From: Ampelocalamus luodianensis
Lineage: Eukaryota; Streptophyta; Magnoliopsida; Poales; Poaceae
Assembly: GCA_036346255.1 (NCBI GenBank)
Contig: CM070617.1
Coordinates: 19,457,080-19,521,079, forward strand
Reading direction: 5' to 3'
DNA: 64,000 nt
Position numbers and translations under genes: made by a program
In this document: piece by piece, positions 46,839 to 58,579 of the stretch
Layout of the letters: each line of letters begins with the position of its first letter
Position numbering within the stretch: the stretch's first letter is position 1
The notes under the pieces: model-generated
Database searches by the model: none
The model's input: only the letters and a program-made list of their open reading frames with translations
Told to the model about the DNA's origin: nothing

Positions 46839-49800
46839 TCAAAATGATTCTGCTGCCCTTGGTGACCTCAGAGGGATGCCTTCAGCAGCAGATCTGAGAG
46901 GAATTCCTTTAGCCGCATAACCATCTTCATCCGCATGTTTAGGAATTCGAATAAATAGAGTTGGTGGGAGACCTATGATACCAGAGACTGAAAATTTACC
47001 AACAGAATCTGTGCGAATTAAAAGGAGGGGGTGTGAAACCATACCATCAACCATATCTTTTGTCTTGTGAAGAAGAAATGTCCCAGAAAGGATGGTAACA
47101 AAACCACACATCTCTGTCACAATTTGAGTTGGATTTTGACGATCCCAGTCCTGCATGCAAATAGATTAGTTGTCCACAATATGTGTTGAGCATTTTCACT
47201 ATTCACAGCAGGTTTCTACCATATTTGTATCAACTGATAAGACAACAGTGGTAGTTCATCAAGTTTAACAGAACCATTTGTGGACTACAAACATATGTTA
47301 GACAAATTGGACAGATTAGAAGACTTAAAGCTAGCTGACAGAATATTGACCACAAGGCTCAGAACTAGATGATGGAATATCGACAACAAGGCCCAAAACT
47401 AGATGACTAAATATACTCATAGAGCATTGTCATGTAGCACAATGGATTTCTACCGACAGCCAAATCAACTGACAAGACAACAACAAAGTTAAATCAAGTT
47501 AAACAGTCATTTCTGGAGGTCAAGAATAGAAATTTGGATTAACTAGGGGACTGAAAAACAATAACTCTGGCATGGATCATGCTTTCCCTTGGTTTGATGC
47601 CTACACTTTCAGACAATGAAATTTAACCCATCAAATTTAGCCATAGAGAAAAATAGTTGGCAGTGATATATTTGGAAAACTTTATTGTCCTTTTCCATCA
47701 AATCCCATTCGATATTATTATGTCCTGAGTGATCTTGACAGATGAAAAAAAAAATCGTGGTGTAAAGTTTGATGCCTAAACTCTGTCATGCCTAACCTTA
47801 TTCGTTCCACACTCTCTTAGGCAAGTGTTTGGTTCACTGCCACAATTGTACTTGCCATACTTTCTTAACCCCATGGACCAAATGGGCATCACTGACAATG
47901 AGAGTATTGAGCACACAAGCAGACCCACCTAACTTGGAAAATATAGTACATAGTGAATAGAAGCAGCATTCTTACTCTCTTCTATAAAGAAAACTGCACA
48001 GATCTTAAGTCATTTAGATGAGCACAAATCATTTCTTCAATTGCTGCTTATTAGTTGCTTTAAAACTTGTGCAGTTGTCTTTTGGGGTGAGAGCCAATGA
48101 AGGAACAGAGTCGCAAATTTTAAAAGTGCATGCCACAACAAGCGCCAAGTGCTCCAGCACGGTATTATTCATTGCAATGCTACTAATAGAAGCCTCAGGA
48201 AGAAAAATAAAATAAAAATAATACTTGGATCCAGAGCCCAATAGGCAATAGTGGTTAAAGAATTTCCTATGTGTCCCTAGGAGGCTCTGGTTTCTCCCCT
48301 AACTGTAACAATTCCTACCCGTCACAGAAAGATGACAACCAAAAAAAAAGGCAGATTTTGTTTTGATAAAATGCAGCCAAGAGTATTTTTGTGCAAGGAA
48401 ATACATAAAGTAGTAATTTTTGATGTGTCACTAACATGTGGCCCCAAGCCCCACTTGTCAGCCTCACGTTGCATGGTATTTTCTAGTTTATACATCTTTA
48501 TGATGGTCCTGGGCTAATTTTTCCAATAAAGTTTTAAAAAGATAGTCTGAAATTAATTCAAGTAGCTGATTCTTTCAAAGAAAGGGCATTACTTAGCAAG
48601 TGACGGTTCAAAACACAACTTTCACTGATATTTTTAGTCTAAACAAGCAGTATATTTTTAGTCTAAACAAGCAGTACTTCATTTCATGTCAAACTTGCAG
48701 TTTAAAGTTCAAACAAGTAGACTAAGAAATGTCCCACGTACAATGCTGCACAAAAGTGTACAAGCCCAAAGATGTTACCTTGAACATTATCACGCTAGCC
48801 AGTATGGTTAGTGATGTAAACATTGTATAATATATCGGTGAAATAACTTCTGTATTGCATGTGTCAAGAGCCTGCAAAAGCAAACATAGTAAGTTCAGGG
48901 CATTTCGGAAGTCCTCTGGAACAGTAGAGTGCTGTAGAAAAATATGAAACCTGAGTTTTTAACAAGCAGAATCAAGTATGGAGATACTAATCTTAAAATA
49001 GCATGCTAGCGTCCATTATGGCATATTACATTCGCATACTCACGAGCAGGGAAAAAAAACCGGCCGGTAACCGGCAGTTACCGGATTTGCCGGTGGTAAC
49101 CGGGAACGGAAAAACCGGACGGTTTTTTCGGGTTTTACGAGTTCAAATTTCAAAATTTGAATTTTGGCTGGTTTTTAAACAAATTCAAGCGAAATTCAAC
49201 CGGTTTTTTCCGGGAAATCCGGTAACCGGCCGGTAATCCCGGTCGTCAGCCGGGAAAAAAAACCGGCCGGTAAGATGACCGGGATTACCACCGGAAACGG
49301 TTTTTGGATCCTTGCTCACGAGTACAGTGTCATGTTCGCTGCGTGCTGAACATGGAAGAATTATGTGATACTAAAAGTAACTTATCAGAAACTGAAATAT
49401 GCTCAGTAAGCAAGCAATTAAACTCTCCATTTACACAGAAATCATTGTTACCTTGTTCAGATAGTTCATCTGTGTTACTATGCATGCAACAACAACTGTG
49501 AACACCCATGTCTGCGGATAGATTAGCTGATTCATTCCAGAAAAGGTCAGTTTCAAGGCTATTCCAAGAGCTTTCACGCTCATGACCTGCCAAAAGCAGC
49601 ACATTGAAAAAGGAAAACAGAATTAGAGCATAATTACTCAACAACAATGTGTGAATATACATTGAGAGAATTGCTCCCACATGAAACACATACCGACAGA
49701 GATCCTACAAGTGAACAAACACCAATATACACCATTATGTGTGTCTGACCATATTGCGGGATAAAGCGGAATATGAGCACAAAGGTTGCAGCAAGCACAA

Positions 49801-50061
49801 TGGCTGCATAAAATAGAAAGGTTGCAAGACAAAAAAAAGTAAGACCTTAGTACTTGATGAGATAAATATACCCAAATGCAGTTACTAATGTCTGAAACTA
49901 ATTTGTCAACAACTAATTAGGAAAGAAAGGAGATTGACCTGGTTCAGTAGCAAGATCCCACACTTCTGCTACAGACTCAATTTCACGCTCCTGAGGGGGC
50001 ATGAAGTACAATAGTTGTTGAACCCACAACACAGAGAACACATCCAAGTATACCAAATATA
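46839..50061 (-). pseudogene. NIPA-type magnesium transporter, 5' truncated and with inactivating changes
   Basis: NIPA proteins are endomembrane/plasma-membrane Mg2+ transporters with about nine membrane spans. Six exons of the C-terminal part are visible on the minus strand: 50061-49939 (HIFGILGCVLCVVGSTTIVL, then a VAEVWDLATEP block), 49803-49694 (RFIPQYGQTHIMVYIGVCSL), 49586-49452 (VMSVKALGIALKLTFSGMNQ), 48871-48779 (NTEVISPIYYTMFTSLTILA), 47150-47045 (DWDRQNPTQIVTEMCGFVTI) and 46972-46839 (GLPPTLFIRIPKHADEDGYA). The first exon has five Cs where the family's HAPQE codons need four, a frameshift. The acceptor of the next exon reads ttgcaacc where ttgcagcc is expected; a cryptic acceptor (tatgcag) would drop a few residues in frame. 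The first exons are absent: homology stops at 50061 at a transposon-like junction. The downstream exons look well preserved, so decay is recent. Confidence 0.85.
49047..49314. mobile_element. hAT-type MITE, 268 bp, in a NIPA intron
   Basis: The ends are cagggaaaaaaaaccgg and, reverse complemented, caaggatccaaaaaccg. They are flanked by a perfect 8-bp duplication ctcacgag (49039-49046 and 49315-49322). The interior is built of repeated ccggtaaccgg and ggttttt words, giving strong internal secondary structure. It lies in the intron between the exons at 48779-48871 and 49452-49586. Confidence 0.92.
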
Positions 50062-51334
50062 TGTCGGGACACTAGTGACTTATCGACCAACATATGTATT
50101 GATTGATGACCATGTTTCTTCGATCATGGATATAGAGGTATCGAATCAATAATATGAACACATATTAAAAAAAACATATATTAGAGAACATAGTGTTGGA
50201 TTAACCCACCTTGAGACACTATTGATATTGTTATAATATTGTTATAGTTTTCTACATATGTAATAGTACACTTAGGGGTTGCTAAACACTACTTCGTAAC
50301 TGGGTAGTTATAAAGGTAGCTTTCGGTGTGCTATGAAACATGCGGAAGGATGTGACTGGTCGGATATGAGATTTGCACCTCCTAACATAACAGGAGAGAT
50401 ATCTCTGGACCTCTCAATGTGGCCGAATAAAAAAAATGCATGGTCATGCCACTAGTGGTCGAAGAGTTGACCACATTAAGTTATCTGTCACTAGATCGAG
50501 AAAGTATTGAACAGTATATGCATGACAAATATCTCACCTAGAGTTCAACCACATATCGTGAGGCAAGAGGAGTATAAGCAAGCAGGTCGTTCAGTCCGAT
50601 TACATACGAGCAGGTCATTCAGTCCAACCAGATACGAGCTGGTCGCACATGATCACTAACTGGTCGTAAGTTTTTACGAACTAGTCGTGAGTAAATGTGG
50701 ACTGGTTGTATGGAGATATGAGTTGGTCGTCCGATATAATATTTATGTGTATTTGAGAATTATCCTGCTAGAAACTGCTAACAATTTGTGGTCGAAAAAG
50801 AGTTTTCGAGCAACAACCAATTACGCATGAACCTACAGGGTCACACACATAATGGGTTGAAACAAACGAGTTCAGATAGGATCTGTTATGGACCTCTTTA
50901 TAAGGGGATGCATAGGGCTATTGGGACGTAAGAGTTGCTCCACCGAAACCCTAGCCACCATCTTTCCGAATGCCCTACCGCGCGCGTTAGTGCTAGCACA
51001 CCAGCGTACTACGTTCCACCCCTAGACGTGTGGATATCGTAGAGGTGTTACCGCACTAATCAAGGACAATCCACAACCTATGCAAGGAACGTGATAGGTT
51101 GCTGGAGGAGACGATCGGTGCCGAGGATGTTGGACGATCGACTACGACTACTACATCGACACACTCGATGTTGGATCAGATTGCTACAACTCTCCTTCCG
51201 CTGCACTGCGTTTCTAGTGGTAACGATTTATGATCTCTTGCTTGCATGGCTTCCTGGTTTATCTGGTAGAATTTTTGAATTACCAGCTAGTGTAGCCTAC
51301 TCGTATTCCTTCACATGTCTGTTTTCAGGTTTAA
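50062..51334 (+). repeat. LTR-like region interrupting the NIPA locus
   Basis: Directly at the NIPA breakpoint the sequence starts tgtcgggacactag. It contains repeated ggtcg/cgacc words and, near 50940, an aaaccctagccaccatc stretch, which is typical of the transcribed part of plant LTRs in + orientation. No protein was recognised, and I could not find the right end or a matching target duplication, so the assignment as an LTR is an inference. Confidence 0.4.
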
Positions 51335-53045
51335 TATGAGCGTAGTATAATTCTGATGAGAAGGAATGGAGCTTTTCAACCACTTTTCTATCATATCCAT
51401 CAAATTTTGTCATAAGTAGATATCCGACATCATCCTCACTATTAGTTTCTACATGAAACCCAGTGGCACAGATGTCTTTAAAACTTAAGAGAGTGCACTT
51501 AGATTCGTGGTATAACAGAGCATCTACTATGATTAATTTGGTACCCATAAGGAGAAAAATAGTGGCTCTTCCTATTCCAACTATATGAGCATCACTTCCT
51601 TCAGTGGTCATAATATTCCCAGTCTTTTTCACCAATGTCTAGAAATATTTAGTTTTCCTTAGAATGGTGTCAGTGGTACAACTGTCTACAAGACATATTT
51701 CCTCTTCCTTCACCATTGGACACCACACAGGTTCTATAATAAAGCATTTAATAAACAATTATTCATCAAATATAAAGCTTTAATAATAGAACTCAATTCA
51801 TTAAATATCTGGGAATAAATGCATAAGCCTGCAAGCAAATGATAACTATGCTCTCATAGAGCTTACAATAACCATACTTCTTAATGAACTTAATCTAAAC
51901 TAAATGTACACACTTCAAATGGATAAATGTTTGAATAATAGTAGATAAGATACAAACTGGAAGACTACTTCAAGTCCCTATAAAGGTCTTCATAATCATC
52001 TCCAAGAAGATCATCAGAGTCATCCTCCAACTGGACATCTTCATTAGCATCCTTTATGGTCAAGTCTTCATTCTTCTCATCAAGAGCCATATCTTCAGGC
52101 TTCTCATGATCTTGATCCTTTGCTTGTCCAGTAGCAAAGTGTGACTCAGGACCTCCCTTGGGCTTCTTCCCTGCACTCGTCTCTTCGTAAAGCTCAACAA
52201 GATGCTTACGGGTGCGGCAAATGCGAGACCAATGTCCTGTAGTTCCACATCTATAGAAGGTCTGCTCCTACTCCCCATACTTACCACCTTGGGGTTCCTT
52301 CTTGGATTTCCCCTTTCCCTGAGGCTTAAACTTTCTTTGAAAAACTACCTGCTTCTTGCCTTTTCCACCCTTTTGGTCAAAACCTTTCACTTGGTTCTGC
52401 TTGTTCCCTTTCTTGCAAGCATTGGCATGAGCTTTAGGCCCAATCAAGCTTCTAGTGGACCAAGTGAGTGATTCTTCATGACCAGATCATCCTCACTTTC
52501 TGCAACTAGCAGCACACCAATTAGCTCTAAGTACCTCTCGTACTTTGAGTGGCGGTATTGCCTTTGCATTTTCACGTTGCTAGTGTGAAAAGTGTCTTGT
52601 CAATCATATCATCATTTGTGGCCCCCTTGCTATAGAGTTTTAGTTGAGTGACAATACAGTGTAAAGTGGAGTTGTAATCGACCACGATCTTGCAGTCTTG
52701 GAAACGCAAGTTATTCCAATCATGCCTTGCCTGTGGGAGCAATGCGGTCTTATGCTTTTCATAGCATTCCTTCAGAGAGTTCCACAAGACCTTTGGATCT
52801 CTCTCAGTCATGTACTCATTCTTCAGGGTTGAGATAAGGTGATGTCTCGAAAAGTGCAAAGCCTGATTCTTTTCAGAAGAAGTAGGTGCAACAACACCAG
52901 TAGTGCTTCTACTAGCAACATCAATAATAGTTGAGATGAGACCCCTAGCGTCTAATATAATTTCAACATCCATAGCCCAGGTAAGGTAGTTACTGCCATC
53001 TAGGGTAAGCTCAATGAACTCTCTTTTAGCAATGTCAGACATATC
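51335..53045 (-). pseudogene. Ty1/copia gag-pol fragment
   Basis: On the minus strand the gag begins at 53042 with MSDIAKREFIELTLDGSNYL and continues through the UBN2-type region (VLWNSLKECYEKHKTALLP). A zinc knuckle follows near 52240-52290 (FYRCGTTGHWSRICRT). The pre-integrase region is at 51635-51335 (GRATIFLLMGTKLIIVDALL, LLSFKDICATGFHVETN, SSELYYAHI), after which copia similarity stops abruptly. Integrase, RT and RNase H are missing. Frameshifts separate the parts, so it is a dead fragment; no LTR of its own was identified. Confidence 0.82.
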
Positions 53046-53760
53046 CTACATAATACATGCAATATTCATAAATTTATTGCAACTAAACAATATTTAAAGC
53101 ATGATATGTGTGCAAAATAGTAAAGACATGGTTACATCTATGCAATAGATAATTTCCTTAATTTCCCAGAATTTTCCTGGTATTATCCTTATACTTGGGA
53201 CCTCACTGCCGAGAGCACTCGGGATCTCGCGTCTGAGAACGCTTGGGAGCACGCGCCTGAGAATGCCTGGAACCATGCGTTCAGGAGCAATTAATTATGT
53301 GTTTTAGCAATTTTTTGAACTACCAAAACCCCTATAAATAACTGCCCAAACACACAATGCTAGGAAAGATACCATAAAAATATGACGCTTCCAAATATGT
53401 ACTATGTCTAAGGTTTCACAAGTTTATAGAAGCTCATAAGCCTAAAAACCAACTTTATAGGATTAATTATGGTTATTACATAAATTAACTTAATGGTTAA
53501 TGTAATTAACCTAAACTGCAGGGTCTAAGTTACAAAAGACCTTAGTTCATTACTTATCTAGCTAAAGGACCGAGAACCCGAGGGGGGTTTTTGGCAAGTT
53601 TACAGAATAAATGAAAATCCAGGGTTTATTCAGCAAGAATACCATAAATCCGAAAATTGCCATTGACGGGGATTGAATAATCCTCAATTAATGAAACTAT
53701 TTATATGTAATATTCATTATGAAGAATAGCATTCTAAATAGCCCTCAAATATACCCCTAG
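53046..53760. other. Unassigned transposon-rich spacer
   Basis: AT-rich DNA between the copia gag and the following gypsy LTR. A GC-richer patch at 53205-53285 has repeated 'gagaa(c/t)gc' words. No gene was seen. Confidence 0.35.
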
Positions 53761-56700
53761 TCGGTGATACTTGCAACGACTAGGGAAGGTTATGACCATC
53801 ATATGGTTGAAAGGTCTGTTACGACTTGGTCGAATCACGACCACCCTATGGTCGATAAATCTCGTAGACATGTGAACCTTATTGACCAGGGATCACTATA
53901 CACCACACTACGCTCAACCATGCATGGTAGTTAATACAACACGTGCGTGTATGTTTCTGACATAACCGCACACACCTCTTCTCGTCTCTGGCAATAGCCG
54001 CTTGGTGAACTTGAGGAGGGCGTCCCACTGACAATAACTGGCATCAACATGCGTATTCAAGCAACCGTCAAGGCACCTCCTGACACACAACAACTTCTAC
54101 CCTTTCAAACGCTTTATAAGGGGCAGTGTCAGTAGACAAAGGGAAAAGATGAACAGAGACAAACTCACAGACATAAGCCATTGATTCTTAGACTTTGTTT
54201 TGGTGGCTTGTTGTGTTTTGTAACCTCAGTCAACACAAGAACACAGGAGTAGGGTTATTATTCTATCTAGAAAAGGTTTGAACCTGTCTAAAACACTTAT
54301 GTCTTTTCTTGTGTGATCTTGAGAGTCATGTCCCTAGCATTTAACTCACAAAAATTGATAATAATTCATTGACATTTAGCGTCGTCAGTGGGGAACATCG
54401 GCAATCTTCATTGATTATATTCACATGCCTCTATGGCAAACGAGTGGAACGAGGAGAATTGGTTCGATCTCACAGATTATGCAGTAATTGACATGGATGT
54501 CTGCTATGACTACGAGTCGAGCATTTTTTAGTCCGAAGGCAATACCTACTCCATGGATCCTTCACCAGGCCCAGGAGACCATGCCACGGACATGTTATAG
54601 GAGGGTGCTCTATCTCACATGCTCTCACCAGCACCATTAATTAAGCCCAGATAGGGACTCAGAATCCTCGCAGGGCAAGGGTCCAAGTGACCACAACTAG
54701 TGCCAGTCGGCGATAGGCTCTGAATTTGATGAGGCCCATGCCTCTAAGTGCTCAAGCCCGTCTAAGAACGACCAATTACCTTTGTCAAGTCCTAGAACGC
54801 ACAATTCTAGGGCTTGAACACCATCTATTAACTATCATTGTGCGGTTACCACTGCTCAGGGCACGGTTGAACACTTTGCAGTTGCAACTCCAACCACAAT
54901 ATGGAGGATTCGCCTTCAATCGGAGATGGTTATAACCCTGAATTGCCCTTTTGGGAAGGGATTGCTTTGAGTTATGAGGCATTGTCTTTTGACTACACGT
55001 CGAGCTAGGAGGGCTCGACCACAAGTGGCGATAACAGCACACAGGAGGTCTTCGTCCTCCCTATAGATCCTGATCACTCTCCACACAATAGGACCGAGGA
55101 TGTTGTCCGCTGTACACACCCTTCAGGCACTCGTACGAATAGCGAGAACTCCTCCGACAATGAGGGAAATCTCAAAATTCATGAGCGTAACCGATATCCT
55201 TGAGGTAACCGCACTCCACCAAGAGATGCCCTGGTAGACTCAAATATAGATGATCCTGAGACTGCTAGGAGAAGAAGGATTGTGACCCAGGACATGCATG
55301 TTGCTTGGTCGAATCCGATACTAGTAAAAAATTGCTCGAGAACTACAAAGAATCAATGATTTCATAGAAAATCCAAGCTACGAGTTTGGAGAAGCACCAG
55401 GCTATGACACCTTTGTTCAAGAAATTTCTCAACAGCTCTAGGATTCTATGACCAGAATCGAGTGGTACCGACGATAGTGTTTTGCAGATCACACTGGAAC
55501 AACTCCATTGAACGTCAGTCATTCACACAGTTTTCAGCGTAAGGAACAATGAAACCTCCCTCGACCTAATTCATCCCCTGGTTGATCTCTCGACCACGAT
55601 GGTAGGCAAAGGAGGAACCAATGTGCACCCCCTACTGCTGGTGGTCGACAAACTCCTCGAAGAAGTGTGCAACCACGACTCCCTCGAAGAAATCTGTATC
55701 AGTAGATGAAACACTAGAAGGATTATCCTCGTGGGACTTATGTCTATGACAGATCAGATTTTTTTTTACCACTGGGTATCGTCGAGTACGATCACATGGT
55801 GATGTTAACCCTTTTTTTCCGCAAAGAAGGCGTTATGGCACTATTACCGGTTGTCGAGCATTTTCACCCAACCTCCGAGCGATTCATTGGCCAGAAAGAT
55901 TTCAATCAGCGAATATAGAGAAGTTTGATGGGACTCAAAATCACCTTGAATTTCTCCAAATCTATACTACCGCAATCCGAGCCACTCGAGGAGGCGAACA
56001 TGTAATGGCTAACTACCTTTCGACGATGCTCAAAGGTTTTGCTCGATTGTGGCTGCTCAACTAGCCACCCGAGTTGATCTACTCAGGGCAACATCTATGT
56101 GATTTGCTGCTAGAGAATTTTTAGGGCACCTACAGCCGCCCTAGAAAAGAGGACAATCTGCATTGCATGCGATAGGACTCACATGAGACCCTATGTCAAT
56201 TCATACGATACTTTAGTTAGGCTCAAAATACTATTCTTGAAGTCTCTGACTTATCTGTCATTCGAGCTTTTAAGCAGGGAGTCCGAAATCAAAGGTTCAT
56301 AGAGGACATTGCCTTGAACCCCCCAACCACTGTTGTTGAACTCTTTGAGACGGTTGATCGCTATGCGACTGCCAAGGTTGTCACGGCGACCTTGGCGACC
56401 ACGGCGCCTAAGGGGCGCCAGGACGCCTAATCGTCCAGGCGGGCGCCTAATCGTCCTCTAGGCGAGGTAAGGCGAGCTAAATAGCAACTATAATTTTACA
56501 ACAAACAAGTAACAACACTGGTCAATACTCAATACATTTGGGAGCAGAAGATCCCAGTGCCGGTGCACGGTGCCCGCCCTCGCCGCTTGCCGCTCGCCCG
56601 CTTTGCCGCCCGCAGAATGCAGCCCCAGTCCCCTCCCCATCGAGCTCCTCTCCCTCTCACCGCGGCTCGGGCTCCTCTCCTCTCTCTCCCTCCCGGCGAC

Positions 56701-57300
56701 CTCCTCCCTCCCTCCCTCGGCTCGGGCTCCTCCCAACCTCCCGCGGCAACCCGACCTCCCCCTCCCTCCCGCCTCCTCGCTTCCCCCTCCTCTCCGCTGC
56801 GGTCCAGGCCGGATCTGGAGCAAGAGAGGCCGGATCCGGCGACGGGGACGCTCGGGGAGTGGCGGCGGGCCGCGAGAGGACGGGAGAGGAGGAGGGAGGG
56901 AGCGGAGGAGGGAGATAGAGTACCTGGGGGCCGGCGGCTGGTGCGGTGACGCGGTCGGAGATGGCCAAGGCGAGGCGAGCGACCGCGGCGTCTGCTCCGC
57001 ACCGCCGGGACGCCTACGCGACGCCGTGACATCCATGGCGACTGCTGCTGAGGCAGTTGAATGGAATCAGACTATTGATCATGATGAGCTCGAATGAAGT
57101 TCAAGAGCAAATCTGAAGGTAAGAAACTACAAACAAAAAGCTCGAATGAAGTTCTAGCCGTAGGCGACAAGGAGCCTCGTAGCTCCAAACAGTACTCCGA
57201 CCGGGGCAAAGAAAAACGCCCAAACAGAAATCAGACAAGCCGAGCTGATGCCCTTTACATAAAAAGGAATGGCACGACCTCCACAATTGCCGAGTTTTGA
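53761..57300 (+). mobile_element. Gypsy (Tat/Athila-like) 5' LTR end, PBS and gag fragment, split by a hAT element
   Basis: An LTR ends at about 54374 (ttcattgaca); its start is uncertain. It is followed by tttagcgtcgtcagtggggaac, which resembles the tggcgccgtctgtgggg primer-binding region of Tat/Athila elements. A TATA-like ttataagg lies near 54115. Gag-like coding sequence starts near 54434 (MANEWNEENW). It is recognisable near 55920-56370: FDGTQNHLEFLQIYTTAIR, then MANYLSTMLKGFARLWLL, VIRAFKQGVRNQRFIEDIAL and TVVELFETVDRYATA. It resumes after the hAT insertion at 57038 (ATAAEAVEWN). Numerous stops show it is inactive, and no pol is present. Confidence 0.7.
56373..57037. mobile_element. hAT-type non-autonomous element, 665 bp, inside gypsy gag
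   Basis: The ends are caaggttgtcacggcg and, reverse complemented, catggatgtcacggcg (14 of 16 identical). They are flanked by a perfect 8-bp duplication gcgactgc (56365-56372 and 57038-57045). Removing the element and one duplication restores the gag reading VDRYATAAEAVEWN across the junction, which proves the insertion site. The interior is GC-rich without a transposase. Confidence 0.95.
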
Positions 57301-57850
57301 GACGAAAGTTCGAGGACTACTATTTTAAGAGGATAACGAGCCAACTCAGCACAGCTCGACTCGGCTTGGCTTAGTCAAGCTCACTAAGGAACTGAGCTTA
57401 GCTCGGCTCGTTAAGCAAACGGGCAAAAATGTCTACTCGGCTCGACTCGTTGAACTCGTGAGTTGACTCGTTTGGCTCGGGACCGCAGGAGGGCGTCGGG
57501 CAGGACACGGTAGGACAGGACGTCAGGCAAAGGCTGAACGCAAAGGAGGAGGGCCCCGGGCGGAGGCTAGGCACGGAGGGGGAGGGTGCCGAGCGAAGGT
57601 CGGAGGGGGAGGGGGGTTGGAGGCTTGGAGCAGAGGGGGAGGCTTAGGCTGGGCTTGTTCTAGTTGGGCTATTAGGTTTGTTGGGCTGAGTTCTAATATG
57701 AACGAATTAAACGAGTTGCTCGCGAACTGGCTCCAACTCGACTTGTTAAGATAACAAGCATAAATACTAGCTCGGCTCAGCTCGATTTGTTTATGATCCG
57801 AGTTTGAGCAGAGTCCTTAACGAGCCGAGCTGCCTCGTGAGTTTTTGAGT
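57301..57850. repeat. Repeat rich in gctcggctcg words, probable DNA transposon
   Basis: Both ends carry variants of acgagcc...agctcg(a/g)ctcgg in roughly inverted orientation (57338-57420 and 57770-57835), around a G-rich centre. The composition suggests a non-autonomous TIR element, but the borders and target duplication were not resolved. Confidence 0.4.
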
Positions 57851-58270
57851 TTTTTTTTCCACCCATAGCTGGGCCGACCGGTCCAGCCCTTTTGTTTCGT
57901 CCATGGGCTTATCCCGTGGGAGGCCAGGACACACGAAACAGATGGACCGGAAACTTTTAATCGGTGCTTCCGCTCCCTCTCGAAGGCGGGCTCGCAGATG
58001 CCTCACCCGACGTCTACGACGCCACGCGCGCGACAGCACCACGAGGCGGTACTAACGCATGGTCCACCACCGGCGTCGCAGTCGCCGTGCGTTAGTACTA
58101 ACGAGAACCATGGCATATTCCGCGCGCAGGCCATCGGGTGTATCTACGTACTCTCGTGCCGTGCTTATCCGGATATCCCCCGCGCGTGCCTTGTCCGCCT
58201 GGTCTTAAAAGCCCCCAGCCGCCGAGGCACTCCGGTGGCAAGATCGCCCAGCAATCTTGCACATAGCACC

Positions 58271-58579
58271 ATGTACAACGCCGTCCTTGGCGCCAGGGAT
58301 GGCGGCAAGGCCGACGCGGCGGCTCCAGGCAGCGGTGGGGCGACTGCGCAGGTTGCGGTGTCACCGCTGCCGCCGCAGCCGCAGCCGCATGAAGTGGTCC
58401 TGGCTCTGGAGGCGACGCGGGATCACCGGGAGGCGGAGATCAGGATGGGGCTCAGGGCGTTGGTCACGCGCGGGGACATGCTTCGCGGCGTCGGCTCTCT
58501 ACTCTCTCCGCGTCGACTCTCTAGTCTCTCCTCGTGCTCCGACCCAGGGATAACAAGTCTCTTACCTCTAGAAAATTAA
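58271..58579 (+). pseudogene. Possible orphan first exon of a plant gene
   Basis: A clean GC-rich start (agcaccATGtacaacg) opens MYNAVLGARDGGKADAAAPG and continues into EVVLALEATRDHREAEI, then RMGLRALVTRGDMLRG. The second part resembles the beginning of plant proteins with an N-terminal UspA-like (adenine nucleotide alpha-hydrolase) domain preceding a kinase. The match is from memory and weak. After RGVGS the similarity ends and the frame stops at 58579, with no good splice donor and no following exons in the next kilobase. It is most likely a truncated or captured first exon. Upstream at 58048-58106 there is a 14-base inverted repeat (gtactaacgcatgg / ccgtgcgttagtac). Confidence 0.3.

Noticed and set aside
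50057..50061. TSD atata for the insertion in NIPA
   Set aside because: A matching duplication at a right border could not be found, so neither a TSD nor a full element was called.
56538..57097. Open frames in the GC-rich 665-bp element
   Set aside because: Proline/arginine-rich frames on both strands are produced by GC-rich DNA. The only real coding at 57038 onward is the resumed gag.
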